A stretch of 64,000 bases of DNA from Anaerolineales bacterium (lineage in GTDB: Bacteria; Chloroflexota; Anaerolineae; Anaerolineales; E44-bin32): assembly GCA_016927115.1 (NCBI GenBank), contig JAFGNH010000070.1:1-64000 (forward strand), written 5' to 3'. The number at the start of each line of letters is the position of its first letter. The stretch's first letter is position 1. The notes below the pieces were generated by a model that saw only the letters and a program-made list of their open reading frames with translations, made no database searches and had not been told where the DNA came from. Of this stretch, positions 55,396 to 64,000 are shown one piece after another. The translations under genes were made by a program, and so were the position numbers.

Positions 55396-56277
55396 TCATT
55401 GATAATACGGCGCAGTTATCTGTTCTACACTGACCAGTTCCGGTACGTACTCTTTCTCCAACAGCTGGCTGACAACCGCCTGATATACCACCATCTTTTG
55501 CGATAAATTACCGCCCTGCCCAAAATACGCCTGCCAACCGTGGGGATCGGTAAATCCCAGCCCATGTTCACGATCGAAGGTGAACAACTGTACTTCCGGC
55601 ATGGCACTCGTCAGATTCTGTACCGCGAGGACTACTGCCGGGTCAATTACCGGTTCCAGAGGATCCTCTGTAATCTGCAGAACGGATTCATAGCTGACCA
55701 GATTGGGAAGCGTTGTTTCTGATTCCCGGCCGAGGAACGCAATCCCTTCCTTGCTGATCCACCAGACCCGTCCCCCATCCGTCCACCTGATAACAGGCAC
55801 CCGTTCCTGGATTTCGATCTCTACTGTAGCCGGCCACTTTAGAGACACACGGGCCGAACCAATTTCAGGGTAGCTTTCCAGCCGATCCTGCACAGCCTGC
55901 GGATCCACCAGAAAGATAGATTTTCCACGCACACTTGCAATCGAACTTACCTGCACATCACTCAGGATCCTCTCACCAGATATTACCGGCATCCCTACCA
56001 TGTATCGTGGATTATTAATAAGATTGAAACCCAGCAGGAAAACACCTGCCATCAGAATAAGCGCAACAAAACGCCTGGCCTGTCGAAAGGCCGGCAGTGC
56101 CGGAAGCTGCATCTCTGCGCCATCGACCCGGGAAACCGGGAGCACCAGACGCCGTCTTGGCTGTGACCTTCGTCGTGCCCCGATCGTCGGCCGTGGATAC
56201 AGGTCGCCGTGAACACCCCGCTGATGGGTTGTTCTTGTCCCTGCTTCTGAATGCAGCGCCCTCGAATCCAGTGCCAT
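55396..56277 (-). CDS. ftsQ: Cell division protein FtsQ/DivIB
   Basis: 293 residues. A basic cytoplasmic head of about 65 residues rich in Arg, one transmembrane segment (about 70-92), a POTRA domain (about 100-170) and a beta domain containing WWISKEGIAFL. It acts in the divisome scaffold with FtsL/FtsB partners. The ATG at 56275-56277 follows the ddl stop by one base and has GGAG upstream. The head is longer than in many FtsQ proteins. Confidence 0.88.
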   Translation of the reverse strand: MALDSRALHSEAGTRTTHQRGVHGDLYPRPTIGARRRSQPRRRLVLPVSRVDGAEMQLPALPAFRQARRFVALILMAGVFLLGFNLINNPRYMVGMPVISGERILSDVQVSSIASVRGKSIFLVDPQAVQDRLESYPEIGSARVSLKWPATVEIEIQERVPVIRWTDGGRVWWISKEGIAFLGRESETTLPNLVSYESVLQITEDPLEPVIDPAVVLAVQNLTSAMPEVQLFTFDREHGLGFTDPHGWQAYFGQGGNLSQKMVVYQAVVSQLLEKEYVPELVSVEQITAPYYQ

Positions 56278-56278
56278 C

Positions 56279-57391
56279 CTATGCTCCATACTTCCGCTTT
56301 AAAGCTGATTTCTGCTCATAACGTTCAAACGCCAGGTCGACCAGCTTTTCCATCAACTGAGGATAGGCAAGGCCGCTCTCCTCCCACAGTTTTGGATACA
56401 TGCTGATACTCGTAAAACCAGGAATGGTATTGATCTCATTGAGATACAATGCACCACTGTTTCGATCCAGCAGAAAGTCCACCCGCGCCATTCCTGCGCA
56501 GTCTATGGCCTTGTATGCCTTCACTGCCAGTTCTTTCACCCTGTCTGTAGTGCTTTTATCAATGGGTGCCGGGATCAGCAGATCAGAGTCATCGTCGATA
56601 TACTTCGCCCTGTAACTATAAAAAGCATCGCAGGGCACTATCTCTCCGGGTACCGATGCTTCAGGTGTTTCATTTCCAAGCACACTCACTTCGATTTCTC
56701 TGGCATCCAACCCTTCTTCTACAACCACCCGGCGATCATACTCCGCCGCTTCCAGAAGGCCTTCCACAAGATCAGCACGCGAGGTACATTTGCTGACCCC
56801 GACAGAAGATCCCAGGTTGGCAGGCTTGGTGAAAACCGGGTAGCCCCCGATACGATCAACTTCTGCAAGTGCCCCATCCATATCTGACCGGATCTGACTC
56901 GACAGCAGAACAATGTCTTTCACTACCGGAATTCCCGTATCACGCATCACGGATTTGAACAAACCTTTGTCCATGGCAACCGATGAAGCCAGAACACCGG
57001 CCCCCACATAAGGGACATCCGCCAGCTCCAGCAGCCCCTGCATCGTTCCATCTTCGCCGAAGGTCCCATGCAAAACAGGGAAAATGACATCAAACGCTGA
57101 AAAGACTTCCAGTGCTTCTTCCCGCGTTACTTTATAGATATTTCCCAATCCGGGTTCTGCGAACAGCGCCAGCGAGTCGAGTGATGCAGTTTCCTGATCC
57201 TTCAGCGCATTCAGCACCTGTTCCGGATTTTGAAGCCCCACCCACTTTCCATCCAGTGTAATTCCAATCGGAACGATGTTAAATACTTCGCGATTCAAGG
57301 CTCCAATGACAGAACGCGCGGAACGAAGCGAGACTTCATGCTCGCCGGAACGTCCTCCGAACATAACACCAATTCGCAGTTTTGCAGTCAT
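56279..57391 (-). CDS. ddl: D-alanine--D-alanine ligase
   Basis: 370 residues, ATP-grasp enzyme that makes D-Ala-D-Ala. Seen: GGRSGEHEVSL, FPVLHGTFGEDG, KPANLGSSVGVSK and YLNEINTIPGFT. The length suits the VanA-like/long Ddl group. GGACAGG before the ATG at 57389-57391. It directly follows murB. Confidence 0.95.
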   Translation of the reverse strand: MTAKLRIGVMFGGRSGEHEVSLRSARSVIGALNREVFNIVPIGITLDGKWVGLQNPEQVLNALKDQETASLDSLALFAEPGLGNIYKVTREEALEVFSAFDVIFPVLHGTFGEDGTMQGLLELADVPYVGAGVLASSVAMDKGLFKSVMRDTGIPVVKDIVLLSSQIRSDMDGALAEVDRIGGYPVFTKPANLGSSVGVSKCTSRADLVEGLLEAAEYDRRVVVEEGLDAREIEVSVLGNETPEASVPGEIVPCDAFYSYRAKYIDDDSDLLIPAPIDKSTTDRVKELAVKAYKAIDCAGMARVDFLLDRNSGALYLNEINTIPGFTSISMYPKLWEESGLAYPQLMEKLVDLAFERYEQKSALKRKYGA

Positions 57392-57392
57392 G

Positions 57393-58364
57393 CTACCTGT
57401 CCTCTGCAGAATCATTTTCCGGATCCTGCGGCCAATCACCGAAGATTTCCACTTCCAGCTCAAGGTCAACACCGGAGTGCTGCTTAACTTTTTCCTGCAC
57501 AACCCGGATCAGCTGTGCCGCATCTGATGCTGTTGCACCCTCCTGGCTAAGGAAAAAATTGGCATGCAGTGTACTGACCTCCACACCTCCTACCTTGAAC
57601 CCTTTCAAACCAGCTGCTTCGATCAACCGGCCGGCAAAATCACCTGGAGGATTCTTGAACGTCGATCCCCAGGATGCGCCTGCAGGTTGAGTGCGCTGTC
57701 GATGCTCTACAGCTTCTGCGAGCTTCTGCTGTACTGCATCACTGTCAGCTTCCTGCAGTCGGTACGCAGCCCGCAGAACGACCGCCATGCCTGGATTCGA
57801 CTTCAGTACGCTGCTGCGATACGCATACGAGAATTGAGCCGGTTTCCAGACTTCGTAGTCTTTATTGGGTTGCAAGATTTCTGCCACCTCAAGGCTTCCA
57901 GCCGTGTTCCCACCCATCGCACCAGCGTTGTTTACAACTGCACCACCAACGCTTCCGGGTATTGCAGCCGCCCACTCCAGACCGGTGAGGTTACGTTCTA
58001 CCGATCGGCGGGCTATTGTTCCCATGGAAGCGCCGGATTCAGCCCACAGGAGCCAGGATCCTTCTGCTTCCTTTTCAAATGTAAAACGGCGGGCTTGATT
58101 TAACAGGACCACACCTCGCACACCAGCATCGGCGACCAGAATATTCGTTCCGCCCCCGACCACCCGAAACCGGATTTCTTCACGCCACAGAAAACGCACA
58201 GCATCAACCAGATCGTCTCTACTGCGGACGGCGATCAGGTAATCTGCCGGGCCGCCGATCCTCGAAGAGGTATAACGGCCCAACGGAAGCTGCTCCTTCA
58301 GCTTGCGGCTGAATTGAGCTTCCAACGCCTCACGTTGTGAAGGTGTTAATCCTTCTTTTGCCAT
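57393..58364 (-). CDS. murB: UDP-N-acetylenolpyruvoylglucosamine reductase
   Basis: 323 residues, FAD enzyme that makes UDP-MurNAc. Seen: RIGGPADYL, GGGTNILVAD, AAIPGSVGGAVVNNAGAMG and the GSTFKNP segment with the catalytic Ser. It is the type II (short) form. Its ATG shares one base with the stop of the small upstream gene (TAATG). Confidence 0.95.
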   Translation of the reverse strand: MAKEGLTPSQREALEAQFSRKLKEQLPLGRYTSSRIGGPADYLIAVRSRDDLVDAVRFLWREEIRFRVVGGGTNILVADAGVRGVVLLNQARRFTFEKEAEGSWLLWAESGASMGTIARRSVERNLTGLEWAAAIPGSVGGAVVNNAGAMGGNTAGSLEVAEILQPNKDYEVWKPAQFSYAYRSSVLKSNPGMAVVLRAAYRLQEADSDAVQQKLAEAVEHRQRTQPAGASWGSTFKNPPGDFAGRLIEAAGLKGFKVGGVEVSTLHANFFLSQEGATASDAAQLIRVVQEKVKQHSGVDLELEVEIFGDWPQDPENDSAEDR

Positions 58365-58543
58365 TAAAGATCCCGCACTCTGGCTATCAGTCTGTCTACA
58401 ACTTCCTTCTTCGGTTCGCCAACAATTCTCCGGCCATAAAGAACTGCCTCCTGCGGACTGGATGCTTCCCTGCCTGCCAGCCTCAAACGCAGTTCCGAAC
58501 GCCGATCACGACCTAAAACCTCTCTAATCTCTGTGTTAAGCAT
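58364..58543 (-). CDS. Small 59-residue protein between murC and murB
   Basis: 59 residues, basic and probably helical (TEIREVLGRDRRSELRLRLA, then a second helix KKEVVDRLIARVRDL). No family recognised. GGAGG lies six bases before the ATG at 58541-58543. It overlaps the murC end by 8 nt and touches murB by 1 nt. This coupling on both sides argues for a real gene. A regulator or partner of MurC/MurB is inference only. Confidence 0.6.
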   Translation of the reverse strand: MLNTEIREVLGRDRRSELRLRLAGREASSPQEAVLYGRRIVGEPKKEVVDRLIARVRDL

Positions 58544-59906
58544 CAGACGCCTCCATCCCGGACTTAAGCCTCTGAAGCAGCATTTTGCCGATCTCATTGC
58601 CGTCGCCAGCGCTCAATGTGAGAACGACTGCCGGCGGAACTACCATGCTGTAGAGATAATCAACTGCTTCGGAAAAAGTCTCCTTATATATTACCTGGGG
58701 GTGATCTATCCCTTCTGCCAGTTGGCGGCCGCCCAGCGTTTCATCCTTTGGCTCCCGGGCAGCAAAAACTGACGTTACAATGACAGAATCGGCATCACAA
58801 AAGGCTTGAGTGAATCCCTCAAAAAACTGGCGCAGTCGGGAATAGGTATGCGGCTGGAAAACAGCATGGATTTTCCTTCCGGGATATGCTTCCCGCGCTC
58901 CTGATAGAGTCGCCTTGATTTCCGTGGGATGGTGTGCGTAATCATCAATCACAGCAATGTCACCAACTTCTCCCAGAACCTCAAAACGCCGGGATACACC
59001 ACGATAACCTTCCAGGTGCTTCTGAAACGCTGCAATTTCCATGCCCAGAAAATCGCACACACTCCACGCGGCCAGAATGTTAAGAACGTTATGCCTGCCA
59101 TGCAGCTGCGTTCGGAAAGTACCAGCCTTCTTTTCACCCTCAAAGACGTCAAATACAGTCAAACCATCAGCTTCCGTATGCTGATTCTCAGCCCGCCAAT
59201 CTGCGGAAGGATCAAAGCCATAGGTGATGCGATTAGGTGCATCCACCTTCAGCCGTGCTGCACCCGGGTCATCCAGGCAAAGTACCACGGCATCGTGTGC
59301 CTGGTGTACATACTCCTGAAAAGCAGCTTGAAAGTCTTCTGCAGTTGGATAACAATCCGGATGGTCATGCTCAACCGTCGTTATTACTGCGATGGAAGGA
59401 TAGATAGAAAGGAATGTACGTGCATACTCATCCGCTTCGATCACAAACAGGGAACTTGATCCGCTCCCGGCATTGGTTTGATAGTTTTCAAGAATGCCGC
59501 CCACAATGAACGAAGGCTGCAACCCGGCACTATCCAGCACAAAGGAAATCAACCCGGTAGTTGTCGTTTTTCCATGTGTTCCTGCAATTCCGATAACACG
59601 ATATTGTCGCAGCATCTCTGGCAGGAATGCATCTCGTCGATAGACGGGAATACCTGCATCCCTTGCTGCCTCAAGCTCAATGTTGGAATCAGAGATTGCG
59701 GATGATGCAATAATAAAGTCCGCTTTCTGAATATTCTCAGCTTTATGCTCGTACATAATCTGAATACCCAGATCCTCCAGTGCAGCTGCATAAGGCGATC
59801 GAATCAGATCAGATCCGGAAATCTCATCGCCCTGATTCTTCAGAATCCGTGCGATGGCCGATAAGCCTGCACCTCCAATTCCCACAAAATGAACTCGCCG
59901 CTTCAT
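58536..59906 (-). CDS. murC: UDP-N-acetylmuramate--L-alanine ligase
   Basis: 456 residues. N-terminal FVGIGGAGLSAIA, the ATP loop GIAGTHGKTTTTG, and YAHHPTEI typical of MurC. It adds L-Ala to UDP-MurNAc. Overlaps the upstream CvpA-like gene by 4 nt and the small downstream gene by 8 nt. Confidence 0.96.
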   Translation of the reverse strand: MKRRVHFVGIGGAGLSAIARILKNQGDEISGSDLIRSPYAAALEDLGIQIMYEHKAENIQKADFIIASSAISDSNIELEAARDAGIPVYRRDAFLPEMLRQYRVIGIAGTHGKTTTTGLISFVLDSAGLQPSFIVGGILENYQTNAGSGSSSLFVIEADEYARTFLSIYPSIAVITTVEHDHPDCYPTAEDFQAAFQEYVHQAHDAVVLCLDDPGAARLKVDAPNRITYGFDPSADWRAENQHTEADGLTVFDVFEGEKKAGTFRTQLHGRHNVLNILAAWSVCDFLGMEIAAFQKHLEGYRGVSRRFEVLGEVGDIAVIDDYAHHPTEIKATLSGAREAYPGRKIHAVFQPHTYSRLRQFFEGFTQAFCDADSVIVTSVFAAREPKDETLGGRQLAEGIDHPQVIYKETFSEAVDYLYSMVVPPAVVLTLSAGDGNEIGKMLLQRLKSGMEASDA

Positions 59907-60436
59907 AAGAACACCACGATCACAAAGATGAACACTGCACCGACCGCGAAATAGATCAGCGGAGGTGTGAGAATATTGGGCGGAAGATACGCCATGGTGC
60001 TGGCAATCCTCACCGCCAGATCCGAACCCGCTTCAGGCAGTGTAACAAAATCGGTTGGATATCCAGCCTGTTCCAGGTAATACCAGATGGAACCAAACAG
60101 GAAGTATCCGTTTACGGCTCCACAAACAAGCCCGAGCATGATCTCTTCAAGCCGTTCCCGAACCATTTTTGGCTGCAAAAAACGGAACTGTGGTGTTTGA
60201 TACCCAAAAAATGCCAGCAATGCTATCGCCCCACTGCGAATCATAAACTGCGCTTCCGGTGTCTGCACCAACAGCATCGTCTGATACATTGCAATATGGT
60301 TCTCAAGGATCGTGTTGACAAACAAACCCAGCAGCAGTGCACTGGTCACCAGCAGTTCTTTGGACCAACCGCGCATTGCACCAATAAAGGCAAAAATAAT
60401 GATAAAAATACCAAAGATAGCGGTGATACTAACCAT
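59903..60436 (-). CDS. CvpA-like four-transmembrane protein within the mur genes
   Basis: 177 residues. An N-terminal AFIGAMRGWSKELLVTSALLLG segment, given as AFIGAMRGW and KELLVTSALLLG, matches the G-x-x-R-G-x-x-x-E start of CvpA family proteins. Four hydrophobic segments in all, the last at the very C-terminus. CvpA-type proteins are poorly understood membrane proteins linked with envelope maintenance. It overlaps murG by 8 nt and murC by 4 nt, so it is made with the wall enzymes. Confidence 0.65.
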   Translation of the reverse strand: MVSITAIFGIFIIIFAFIGAMRGWSKELLVTSALLLGLFVNTILENHIAMYQTMLLVQTPEAQFMIRSGAIALLAFFGYQTPQFRFLQPKMVRERLEEIMLGLVCGAVNGYFLFGSIWYYLEQAGYPTDFVTLPEAGSDLAVRIASTMAYLPPNILTPPLIYFAVGAVFIFVIVVFL

Positions 60437-61520
60437 TCCTGCCCCCTTCCGCGAGAAGGCGTAATTCAGCTGCTATCTGCTTTGCCGCCTCAGGCATACT
60501 CATGGAACGGGCCGCATCCGACATGGTTTTCAACCCGGCAGGATCTCCCAGCAAGCCCAGAACAGTCCGGGGAAGGCTCTCCGAGAGCGTTTCATCCGCT
60601 ATCTGCAGGGCAGCGCCGTGCCTGACCAGGTAATCCGCATTAACCTTCTGGTATCGCCAGGCATGCGGGTACGGCACCAGAATGGACGGCAAACCCAGCA
60701 TTGTAAATTCACCCAGAATGGAAGCTCCTGCCCGTGATACAACCAGATCAGCCGCTGAAAGCGCAGCCGGCATCCGCTCATGCAAATAAGCGTAGGGGAA
60801 ATAGTCCGCCGCCAACGCCCCCAGCCCGGATTGCACATCAGCTACACGCGGCCAATCCAGCTGACCTGTGATATGGATAATCCGGATGTGTACCAGCAGT
60901 TCCGGCAGCGAAGCCCACAGTGCTTCATTAATGGAACGCGCCCCGCGGCTGCCGCCGAAAACCAGCAGTACAGGTCTATCGTTCTCCAGTCCAAATCTAC
61001 TTCGTGCCTCATCCTTATCCAGCTGCAGTTCCCGGCGAACTGGATACCCGGTCTCAATGATCGTGGCTGAATCAGGGAAAAAAACACGGGAATCGGGCGC
61101 CGTGACGGCTGTGCATGTGCAAATCCTGGTGATCCATTTCAAGGCCAGTCCCGGTTCAATATCCGGAACATAGGCAAGGCTGGGAATACTCCGGCCGGCC
61201 AGAGCAATAGGAATACCGACATATCCTCCCGTGAAAAAGAGGACATCAGGGTTGTATTCCTGCAGTATTTTCCTGGCGGCCTTTACACCCTTCATCACCT
61301 TCACCATGTTTCCCGGTATATTTTTCAAACCCACACCGTGCAATCCTGCTGTCGGGATTGCTTCATACTTCAGACCTGCCCTGTGGACGAGTTCGGCTTC
61401 CATACCGCCTATGCCGCCCACCCAGAGCACGTCAAAATCATGATCCAATGCTTCAATTACGGCTAACGCGGGATAGACTCCGCCGCCGGTCCCGCCTGCC
61501 GATATCAAGAGACGTAACAT
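60429..61520 (-). CDS. murG: Lipid II synthase MurG
   Basis: 363 residues, GT28 enzyme that adds GlcNAc to lipid I at the membrane. Seen: ISAGGTGGGVYPALAV (G-loop 1), FGGSRGARSIN (G-loop 2) and the donor segment GASILGEFTMLGLPSILVPYP, listed as GASILGEF and LPSILVPYP. The ATG at 61518-61520 follows GTGGAAGAA and overlaps the end of ftsW by 68 nt. Confidence 0.95.
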   Translation of the reverse strand: MLRLLISAGGTGGGVYPALAVIEALDHDFDVLWVGGIGGMEAELVHRAGLKYEAIPTAGLHGVGLKNIPGNMVKVMKGVKAARKILQEYNPDVLFFTGGYVGIPIALAGRSIPSLAYVPDIEPGLALKWITRICTCTAVTAPDSRVFFPDSATIIETGYPVRRELQLDKDEARSRFGLENDRPVLLVFGGSRGARSINEALWASLPELLVHIRIIHITGQLDWPRVADVQSGLGALAADYFPYAYLHERMPAALSAADLVVSRAGASILGEFTMLGLPSILVPYPHAWRYQKVNADYLVRHGAALQIADETLSESLPRTVLGLLGDPAGLKTMSDAARSMSMPEAAKQIAAELRLLAEGGRNG

Positions 61521-62670
61521 CTGGTTTTCTTCCACGCTGACTGGATTTCTGCCGGGCGACATTGAACAACAGTCCTATAGCCGTCAACGTAACCAGCAGA
61601 TTCGATCCGCCATAACTGAACAACGGTAGGGCGTTCCCGGCAAAGGGAAGCATACCCAACAATACCGACATATTGATTAATGCTTCAATTCCGATCCAGA
61701 AGGCGATACCACTTGCAAGCAGCATCGAGAACCGGTCTTTGGCTTCGGTGCTGATAAGGAATCCACGCCAGACAAACGCAGTGAACAATCCCAACACAAG
61801 GATCGCTCCAATCAGCCCCAGCTCCTCCCCGACCACGGCGAATACACTGTCAGTGTGGGGAACGGGTAGAAGGCCAAACTTTTCACGGCTCGCTCCCAGA
61901 CCACGTCCGAAAATCCCACCGGTGTAGAATGCCTGCAGTGAGCGTTGAACATGATAGGATGCCTGTTCAATATTAACGAGGCCGGCAAGGTAATCCTGCC
62001 AGCGCGCCCGGCCTGTGCTGGTGATCCGCACCAGAAGAAGCCCGGCCCCAGCTCCACCCAGAACGATGCTGACAGTCTGAACAAGACTGGCTCCAGCAAT
62101 ATAGAACATCACAAAAGCGACCATTATAATGGTCAATGCTGCACTCAGATCCGGCTGCTTGAGAATTAACGCTGCTATAAGAGCCATAATCCCCATCAGC
62201 GGAATAAAACCATACTCCCACTGACGGATTCGCTCCCCTTTCGACTCCATCCACGCAGCAAGGTAGATAATCACTGCCAGTTTTGCCAACTCAGAAGGCT
62301 GCACGGAACCTTCCAGAATTGCCCGCCGGGGTTCATCACCACTCGGTATCAGTAAAACAAAGAAGAGCATTGTTATGCTGAAAACCATTATCGGCAGTGC
62401 CAACCGCCGCAGGAAATTCAATGGAAACATCGCTGCAATCAACAAAACGATAACACCCAGACACGTGTGAAAGAGCTGTTTGCGGAACAGCGCATATGGA
62501 TCTCCCAGGTACTGATACGAAACATCCCAGCTGGATGAGAAAACCATGATCATGCCAAAGACAACCATCGAAACAACGATCAGCAACATCCAGGGGTCCA
62601 CGCCTATCCTCTGGATGAAACGGTTCCATGTCGATCGCAAATCAGTGCGGGAAAGAGATGCGTTTGTCAT
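61453..62670 (-). CDS. ftsW: Lipid II polymerase FtsW (SEDS family)
   Basis: 405 residues with about ten hydrophobic segments. SEDS marks: PSELAKLA, the LPVPHTDSVFAVVGEELG loop and FSYGGSNLLVTL. It polymerises glycan strands at the septum with a class B PBP. The C-terminal tail is basic (RRDRRRSLSRVSRN). It overlaps the murD stop by 4 nt. Confidence 0.95.
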   Translation of the reverse strand: MTNASLSRTDLRSTWNRFIQRIGVDPWMLLIVVSMVVFGMIMVFSSSWDVSYQYLGDPYALFRKQLFHTCLGVIVLLIAAMFPLNFLRRLALPIMVFSITMLFFVLLIPSGDEPRRAILEGSVQPSELAKLAVIIYLAAWMESKGERIRQWEYGFIPLMGIMALIAALILKQPDLSAALTIIMVAFVMFYIAGASLVQTVSIVLGGAGAGLLLVRITSTGRARWQDYLAGLVNIEQASYHVQRSLQAFYTGGIFGRGLGASREKFGLLPVPHTDSVFAVVGEELGLIGAILVLGLFTAFVWRGFLISTEAKDRFSMLLASGIAFWIGIEALINMSVLLGMLPFAGNALPLFSYGGSNLLVTLTAIGLLFNVARQKSSQRGRKPDVTSLDIGRRDRRRSLSRVSRN

Positions 62671-64000
62671 AATGCTGCCACCAATTCCTTGAAACGGTTT
62701 CCACGCTCTTCAAAATCCCTGAATGCATCAAAACTGGTGCACCCGGGAGAAAGAAGCACTACACTGCCCGGTTGAGCTGTTCTTACCGCCATCTGGACTG
62801 CATCCTCCAGACTGCCAACTGTATGCACTGCACAACAGCAGTCTTCTTCCTTCAGTAAAGCAGCAATTTTTTCCGCCGCTTCTCCAAAGAGAATAACCGC
62901 TTCTGCATGATTATTCGCAGCTTCTGCAAACGGACGCCACGATAATCCTTTATCCCGGCCTCCGGCCAGCACCACGATCGGCTCTGAAAAGGAGTCCAGC
63001 GCAGCCGCAGCCCGTAGTGGCGTTGTAGCGATCGAATCGTTGATCCACAGAACGCCATGGAGCCGTCCAGCCTCCTCCAACCTGTGAGCAAGCCCATGAA
63101 AATCAAGCAAAGCCTCTCGCATTACATCCACAGGCACTCCCTTTGTGGCACACAAAGTAAACGCTGCTGCAATATTCCACAGGTTATGTGCGCCGCGAAG
63201 TGGTGATTCCTGCACCCGACAGATATTCGTTTCCCTGCCATGCCAGTGATGGGTAAAACTCTGCCCATTAAAGGAAACCCCATCCAACCCTTCAAGAGAA
63301 CGGCCAAAACCTAGCAGGTGTCCCTTGATATCCTCTTGCACACCCCTTACGCGATCATCATCACAGCCTATAACCGCCCAATCCTCTTCTTCCTGATAAG
63401 CAAAGATTCGGGCCTTCGCCGCCAGATAGTTTTCCATCGTTTTATGGCGGTCCAGGTGATTGGGCGAAATATTCAGTAAAGCTGCCGTTTGCGGACTAAC
63501 TGTCAAAATTTCCAGCTGGAAGGAAGACAATTCCATCACAACCAGATCACCCTGCCGGATTTCGTCCAGGTCGCTGATCAACGGATTGCCAATATTGCCA
63601 CCGACCCAGACCTGGAAGCCCTGTTCCCGGGCGAACCGGCGCAGGATATGGCCGGTCAGGCTGGTTGTAGTGGATTTCCCTGCCGAACCTGTGATACCAA
63701 TAACGGGAACAGAGACCTGCTCCAGGAACAATTGAGAATCGTTCAACAGCCGAATCCCTCTGCTGCGGGCTTCCTGAATAAAGGGAAGGTCAGCCGGGAC
63801 ACCTCCGGAAAGAAAGAGCGTATCTGCTCCATCCAGCAGCGAAAACGGATGTGAGCCGAGAGACACCGTATCTATCAGGCCGGAAACCGCAGACAGCTCA
63901 TCCTTGAGCTGATCACTGCTTTTCAGGTCGGTAACCAGAATCTGCGCGCCGCACTCAGAGAGGTGACGGATCAGTGCCAGCCCTTGCCGGGCCAGCCCCA
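62667..64000 (-). CDS. murD: UDP-N-acetylmuramoylalanine--D-glutamate ligase, N-terminus cut by window
   Basis: The frame stays open to the window edge: codons before the GTG at 63866 read GLARQGLALIRHLSECGAQ, the N-terminal Rossmann start of MurD. So the gene extends beyond 64000 and the GTG is internal. The ATP loop GITGSAGKSTTTS and the late GRDKGLSW and LLSPGCTSFDAF are typical. It adds D-Glu to UDP-MurNAc-L-Ala. Roughly 10-20 residues are missing. Confidence 0.95.
   Translation of the reverse strand, partial: GLARQGLALIRHLSECGAQILVTDLKSSDQLKDELSAVSGLIDTVSLGSHPFSLLDGADTLFLSGGVPADLPFIQEARSRGIRLLNDSQLFLEQVSVPVIGITGSAGKSTTTSLTGHILRRFAREQGFQVWVGGNIGNPLISDLDEIRQGDLVVMELSSFQLEILTVSPQTAALLNISPNHLDRHKTMENYLAAKARIFAYQEEEDWAVIGCDDDRVRGVQEDIKGHLLGFGRSLEGLDGVSFNGQSFTHHWHGRETNICRVQESPLRGAHNLWNIAAAFTLCATKGVPVDVMREALLDFHGLAHRLEEAGRLHGVLWINDSIATTPLRAAAALDSFSEPIVVLAGGRDKGLSWRPFAEAANNHAEAVILFGEAAEKIAALLKEEDCCCAVHTVGSLEDAVQMAVRTAQPGSVVLLSPGCTSFDAFRDFEERGNRFKELVAAL

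Overview
The window looks like chromosomal DNA of an anaerobic, probably monoderm bacterium of the phylum Chloroflexota, most likely class Anaerolineae. This is inferred from the gene repertoire and protein style: a GH57 branching enzyme beside GlgA, many short lipoproteins with a lipobox, a B12-dependent ribonucleotide reductase, a HoxEFUYH hydrogenase, and no outer-membrane machinery. It was not established by any search. Base composition is roughly balanced, with a slight GC excess judged by eye. No rRNA, tRNA, IS element, prophage or CRISPR array was seen. Coding density is high and most genes sit in tight operons with 1-4 nt overlaps.

Layout. (1) 1-5900: the end of a DUF3343 gene, then a minus-strand operon hoxE-F-U-Y-H-W for an NAD-linked [NiFe] hydrogenase. 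It is driven by a TTGACC-N17-TATAAA promoter with a near-perfect Rex (NADH/NAD+ sensor) operator at the predicted transcription start. (2) 6200-12300: single genes for a DUF1295 membrane enzyme, an HSL-type esterase, an unknown membrane protein, an MFS exporter coupled to a PlsC acyltransferase, and a YfcE-type phosphodiesterase. (3) 12377-17060: a glycogen operon, GH57 branching enzyme-glgA-malQ. (4) 17258-21534: a ParA ATPase with an overlapping partner gene, 19-bp tandem repeats, an L,D-transpeptidase and an M23 endopeptidase. (5) 22604-25690: an acyl-CoA dehydrogenase-etfB-etfA operon.

(6) 25895-34612: YbaK deacylase, SIMPL lipoprotein, TPR protein, lipoprotein, then mtaB and the housekeeping run yqeY-pgpH-ybeY-dgkA. 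(7) 34833-41510: a GAF-rich histidine kinase, an AP-endonuclease/UDG repair pair, a deoxynucleoside kinase and a TolB-like surface protein. (8) 41696-44833: a GH5 enzyme resembling eukaryotic steryl glucosidases (GH5_12), followed by a short GH3-type adenylating enzyme. (9) 45038-49319: a LiaF/DUF5668-like membrane protein, a lipoprotein with three repeated sulfite-oxidase-like domains, and a tungstate/molybdate importer (WtpA, WtpB) with no ATPase gene beside it.

(10) 49501-52735: nrdJ and nrdR. (11) 52967-64000: a minus-strand division and cell-wall (dcw) cluster, murD-ftsW-murG-(CvpA-like)-murC-(59-aa ORF)-murB-ddl-ftsQ-ftsA-ftsZ, with murD running off the window.

How the parts fit: the hydrogenase, EtfBA/acyl-CoA dehydrogenase and class II RNR suit a fermentative, strictly anaerobic life with redox control through Rex. 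Glycogen synthesis gives a carbon reserve. The dcw cluster, transpeptidase and endopeptidase build and remodel peptidoglycan. The most novel material is the Rex-controlled hox promoter, the GH5_12-like/short-GH3 pair, the triple-domain lipoprotein beside WtpAB, and the small extra genes embedded in the dcw cluster.
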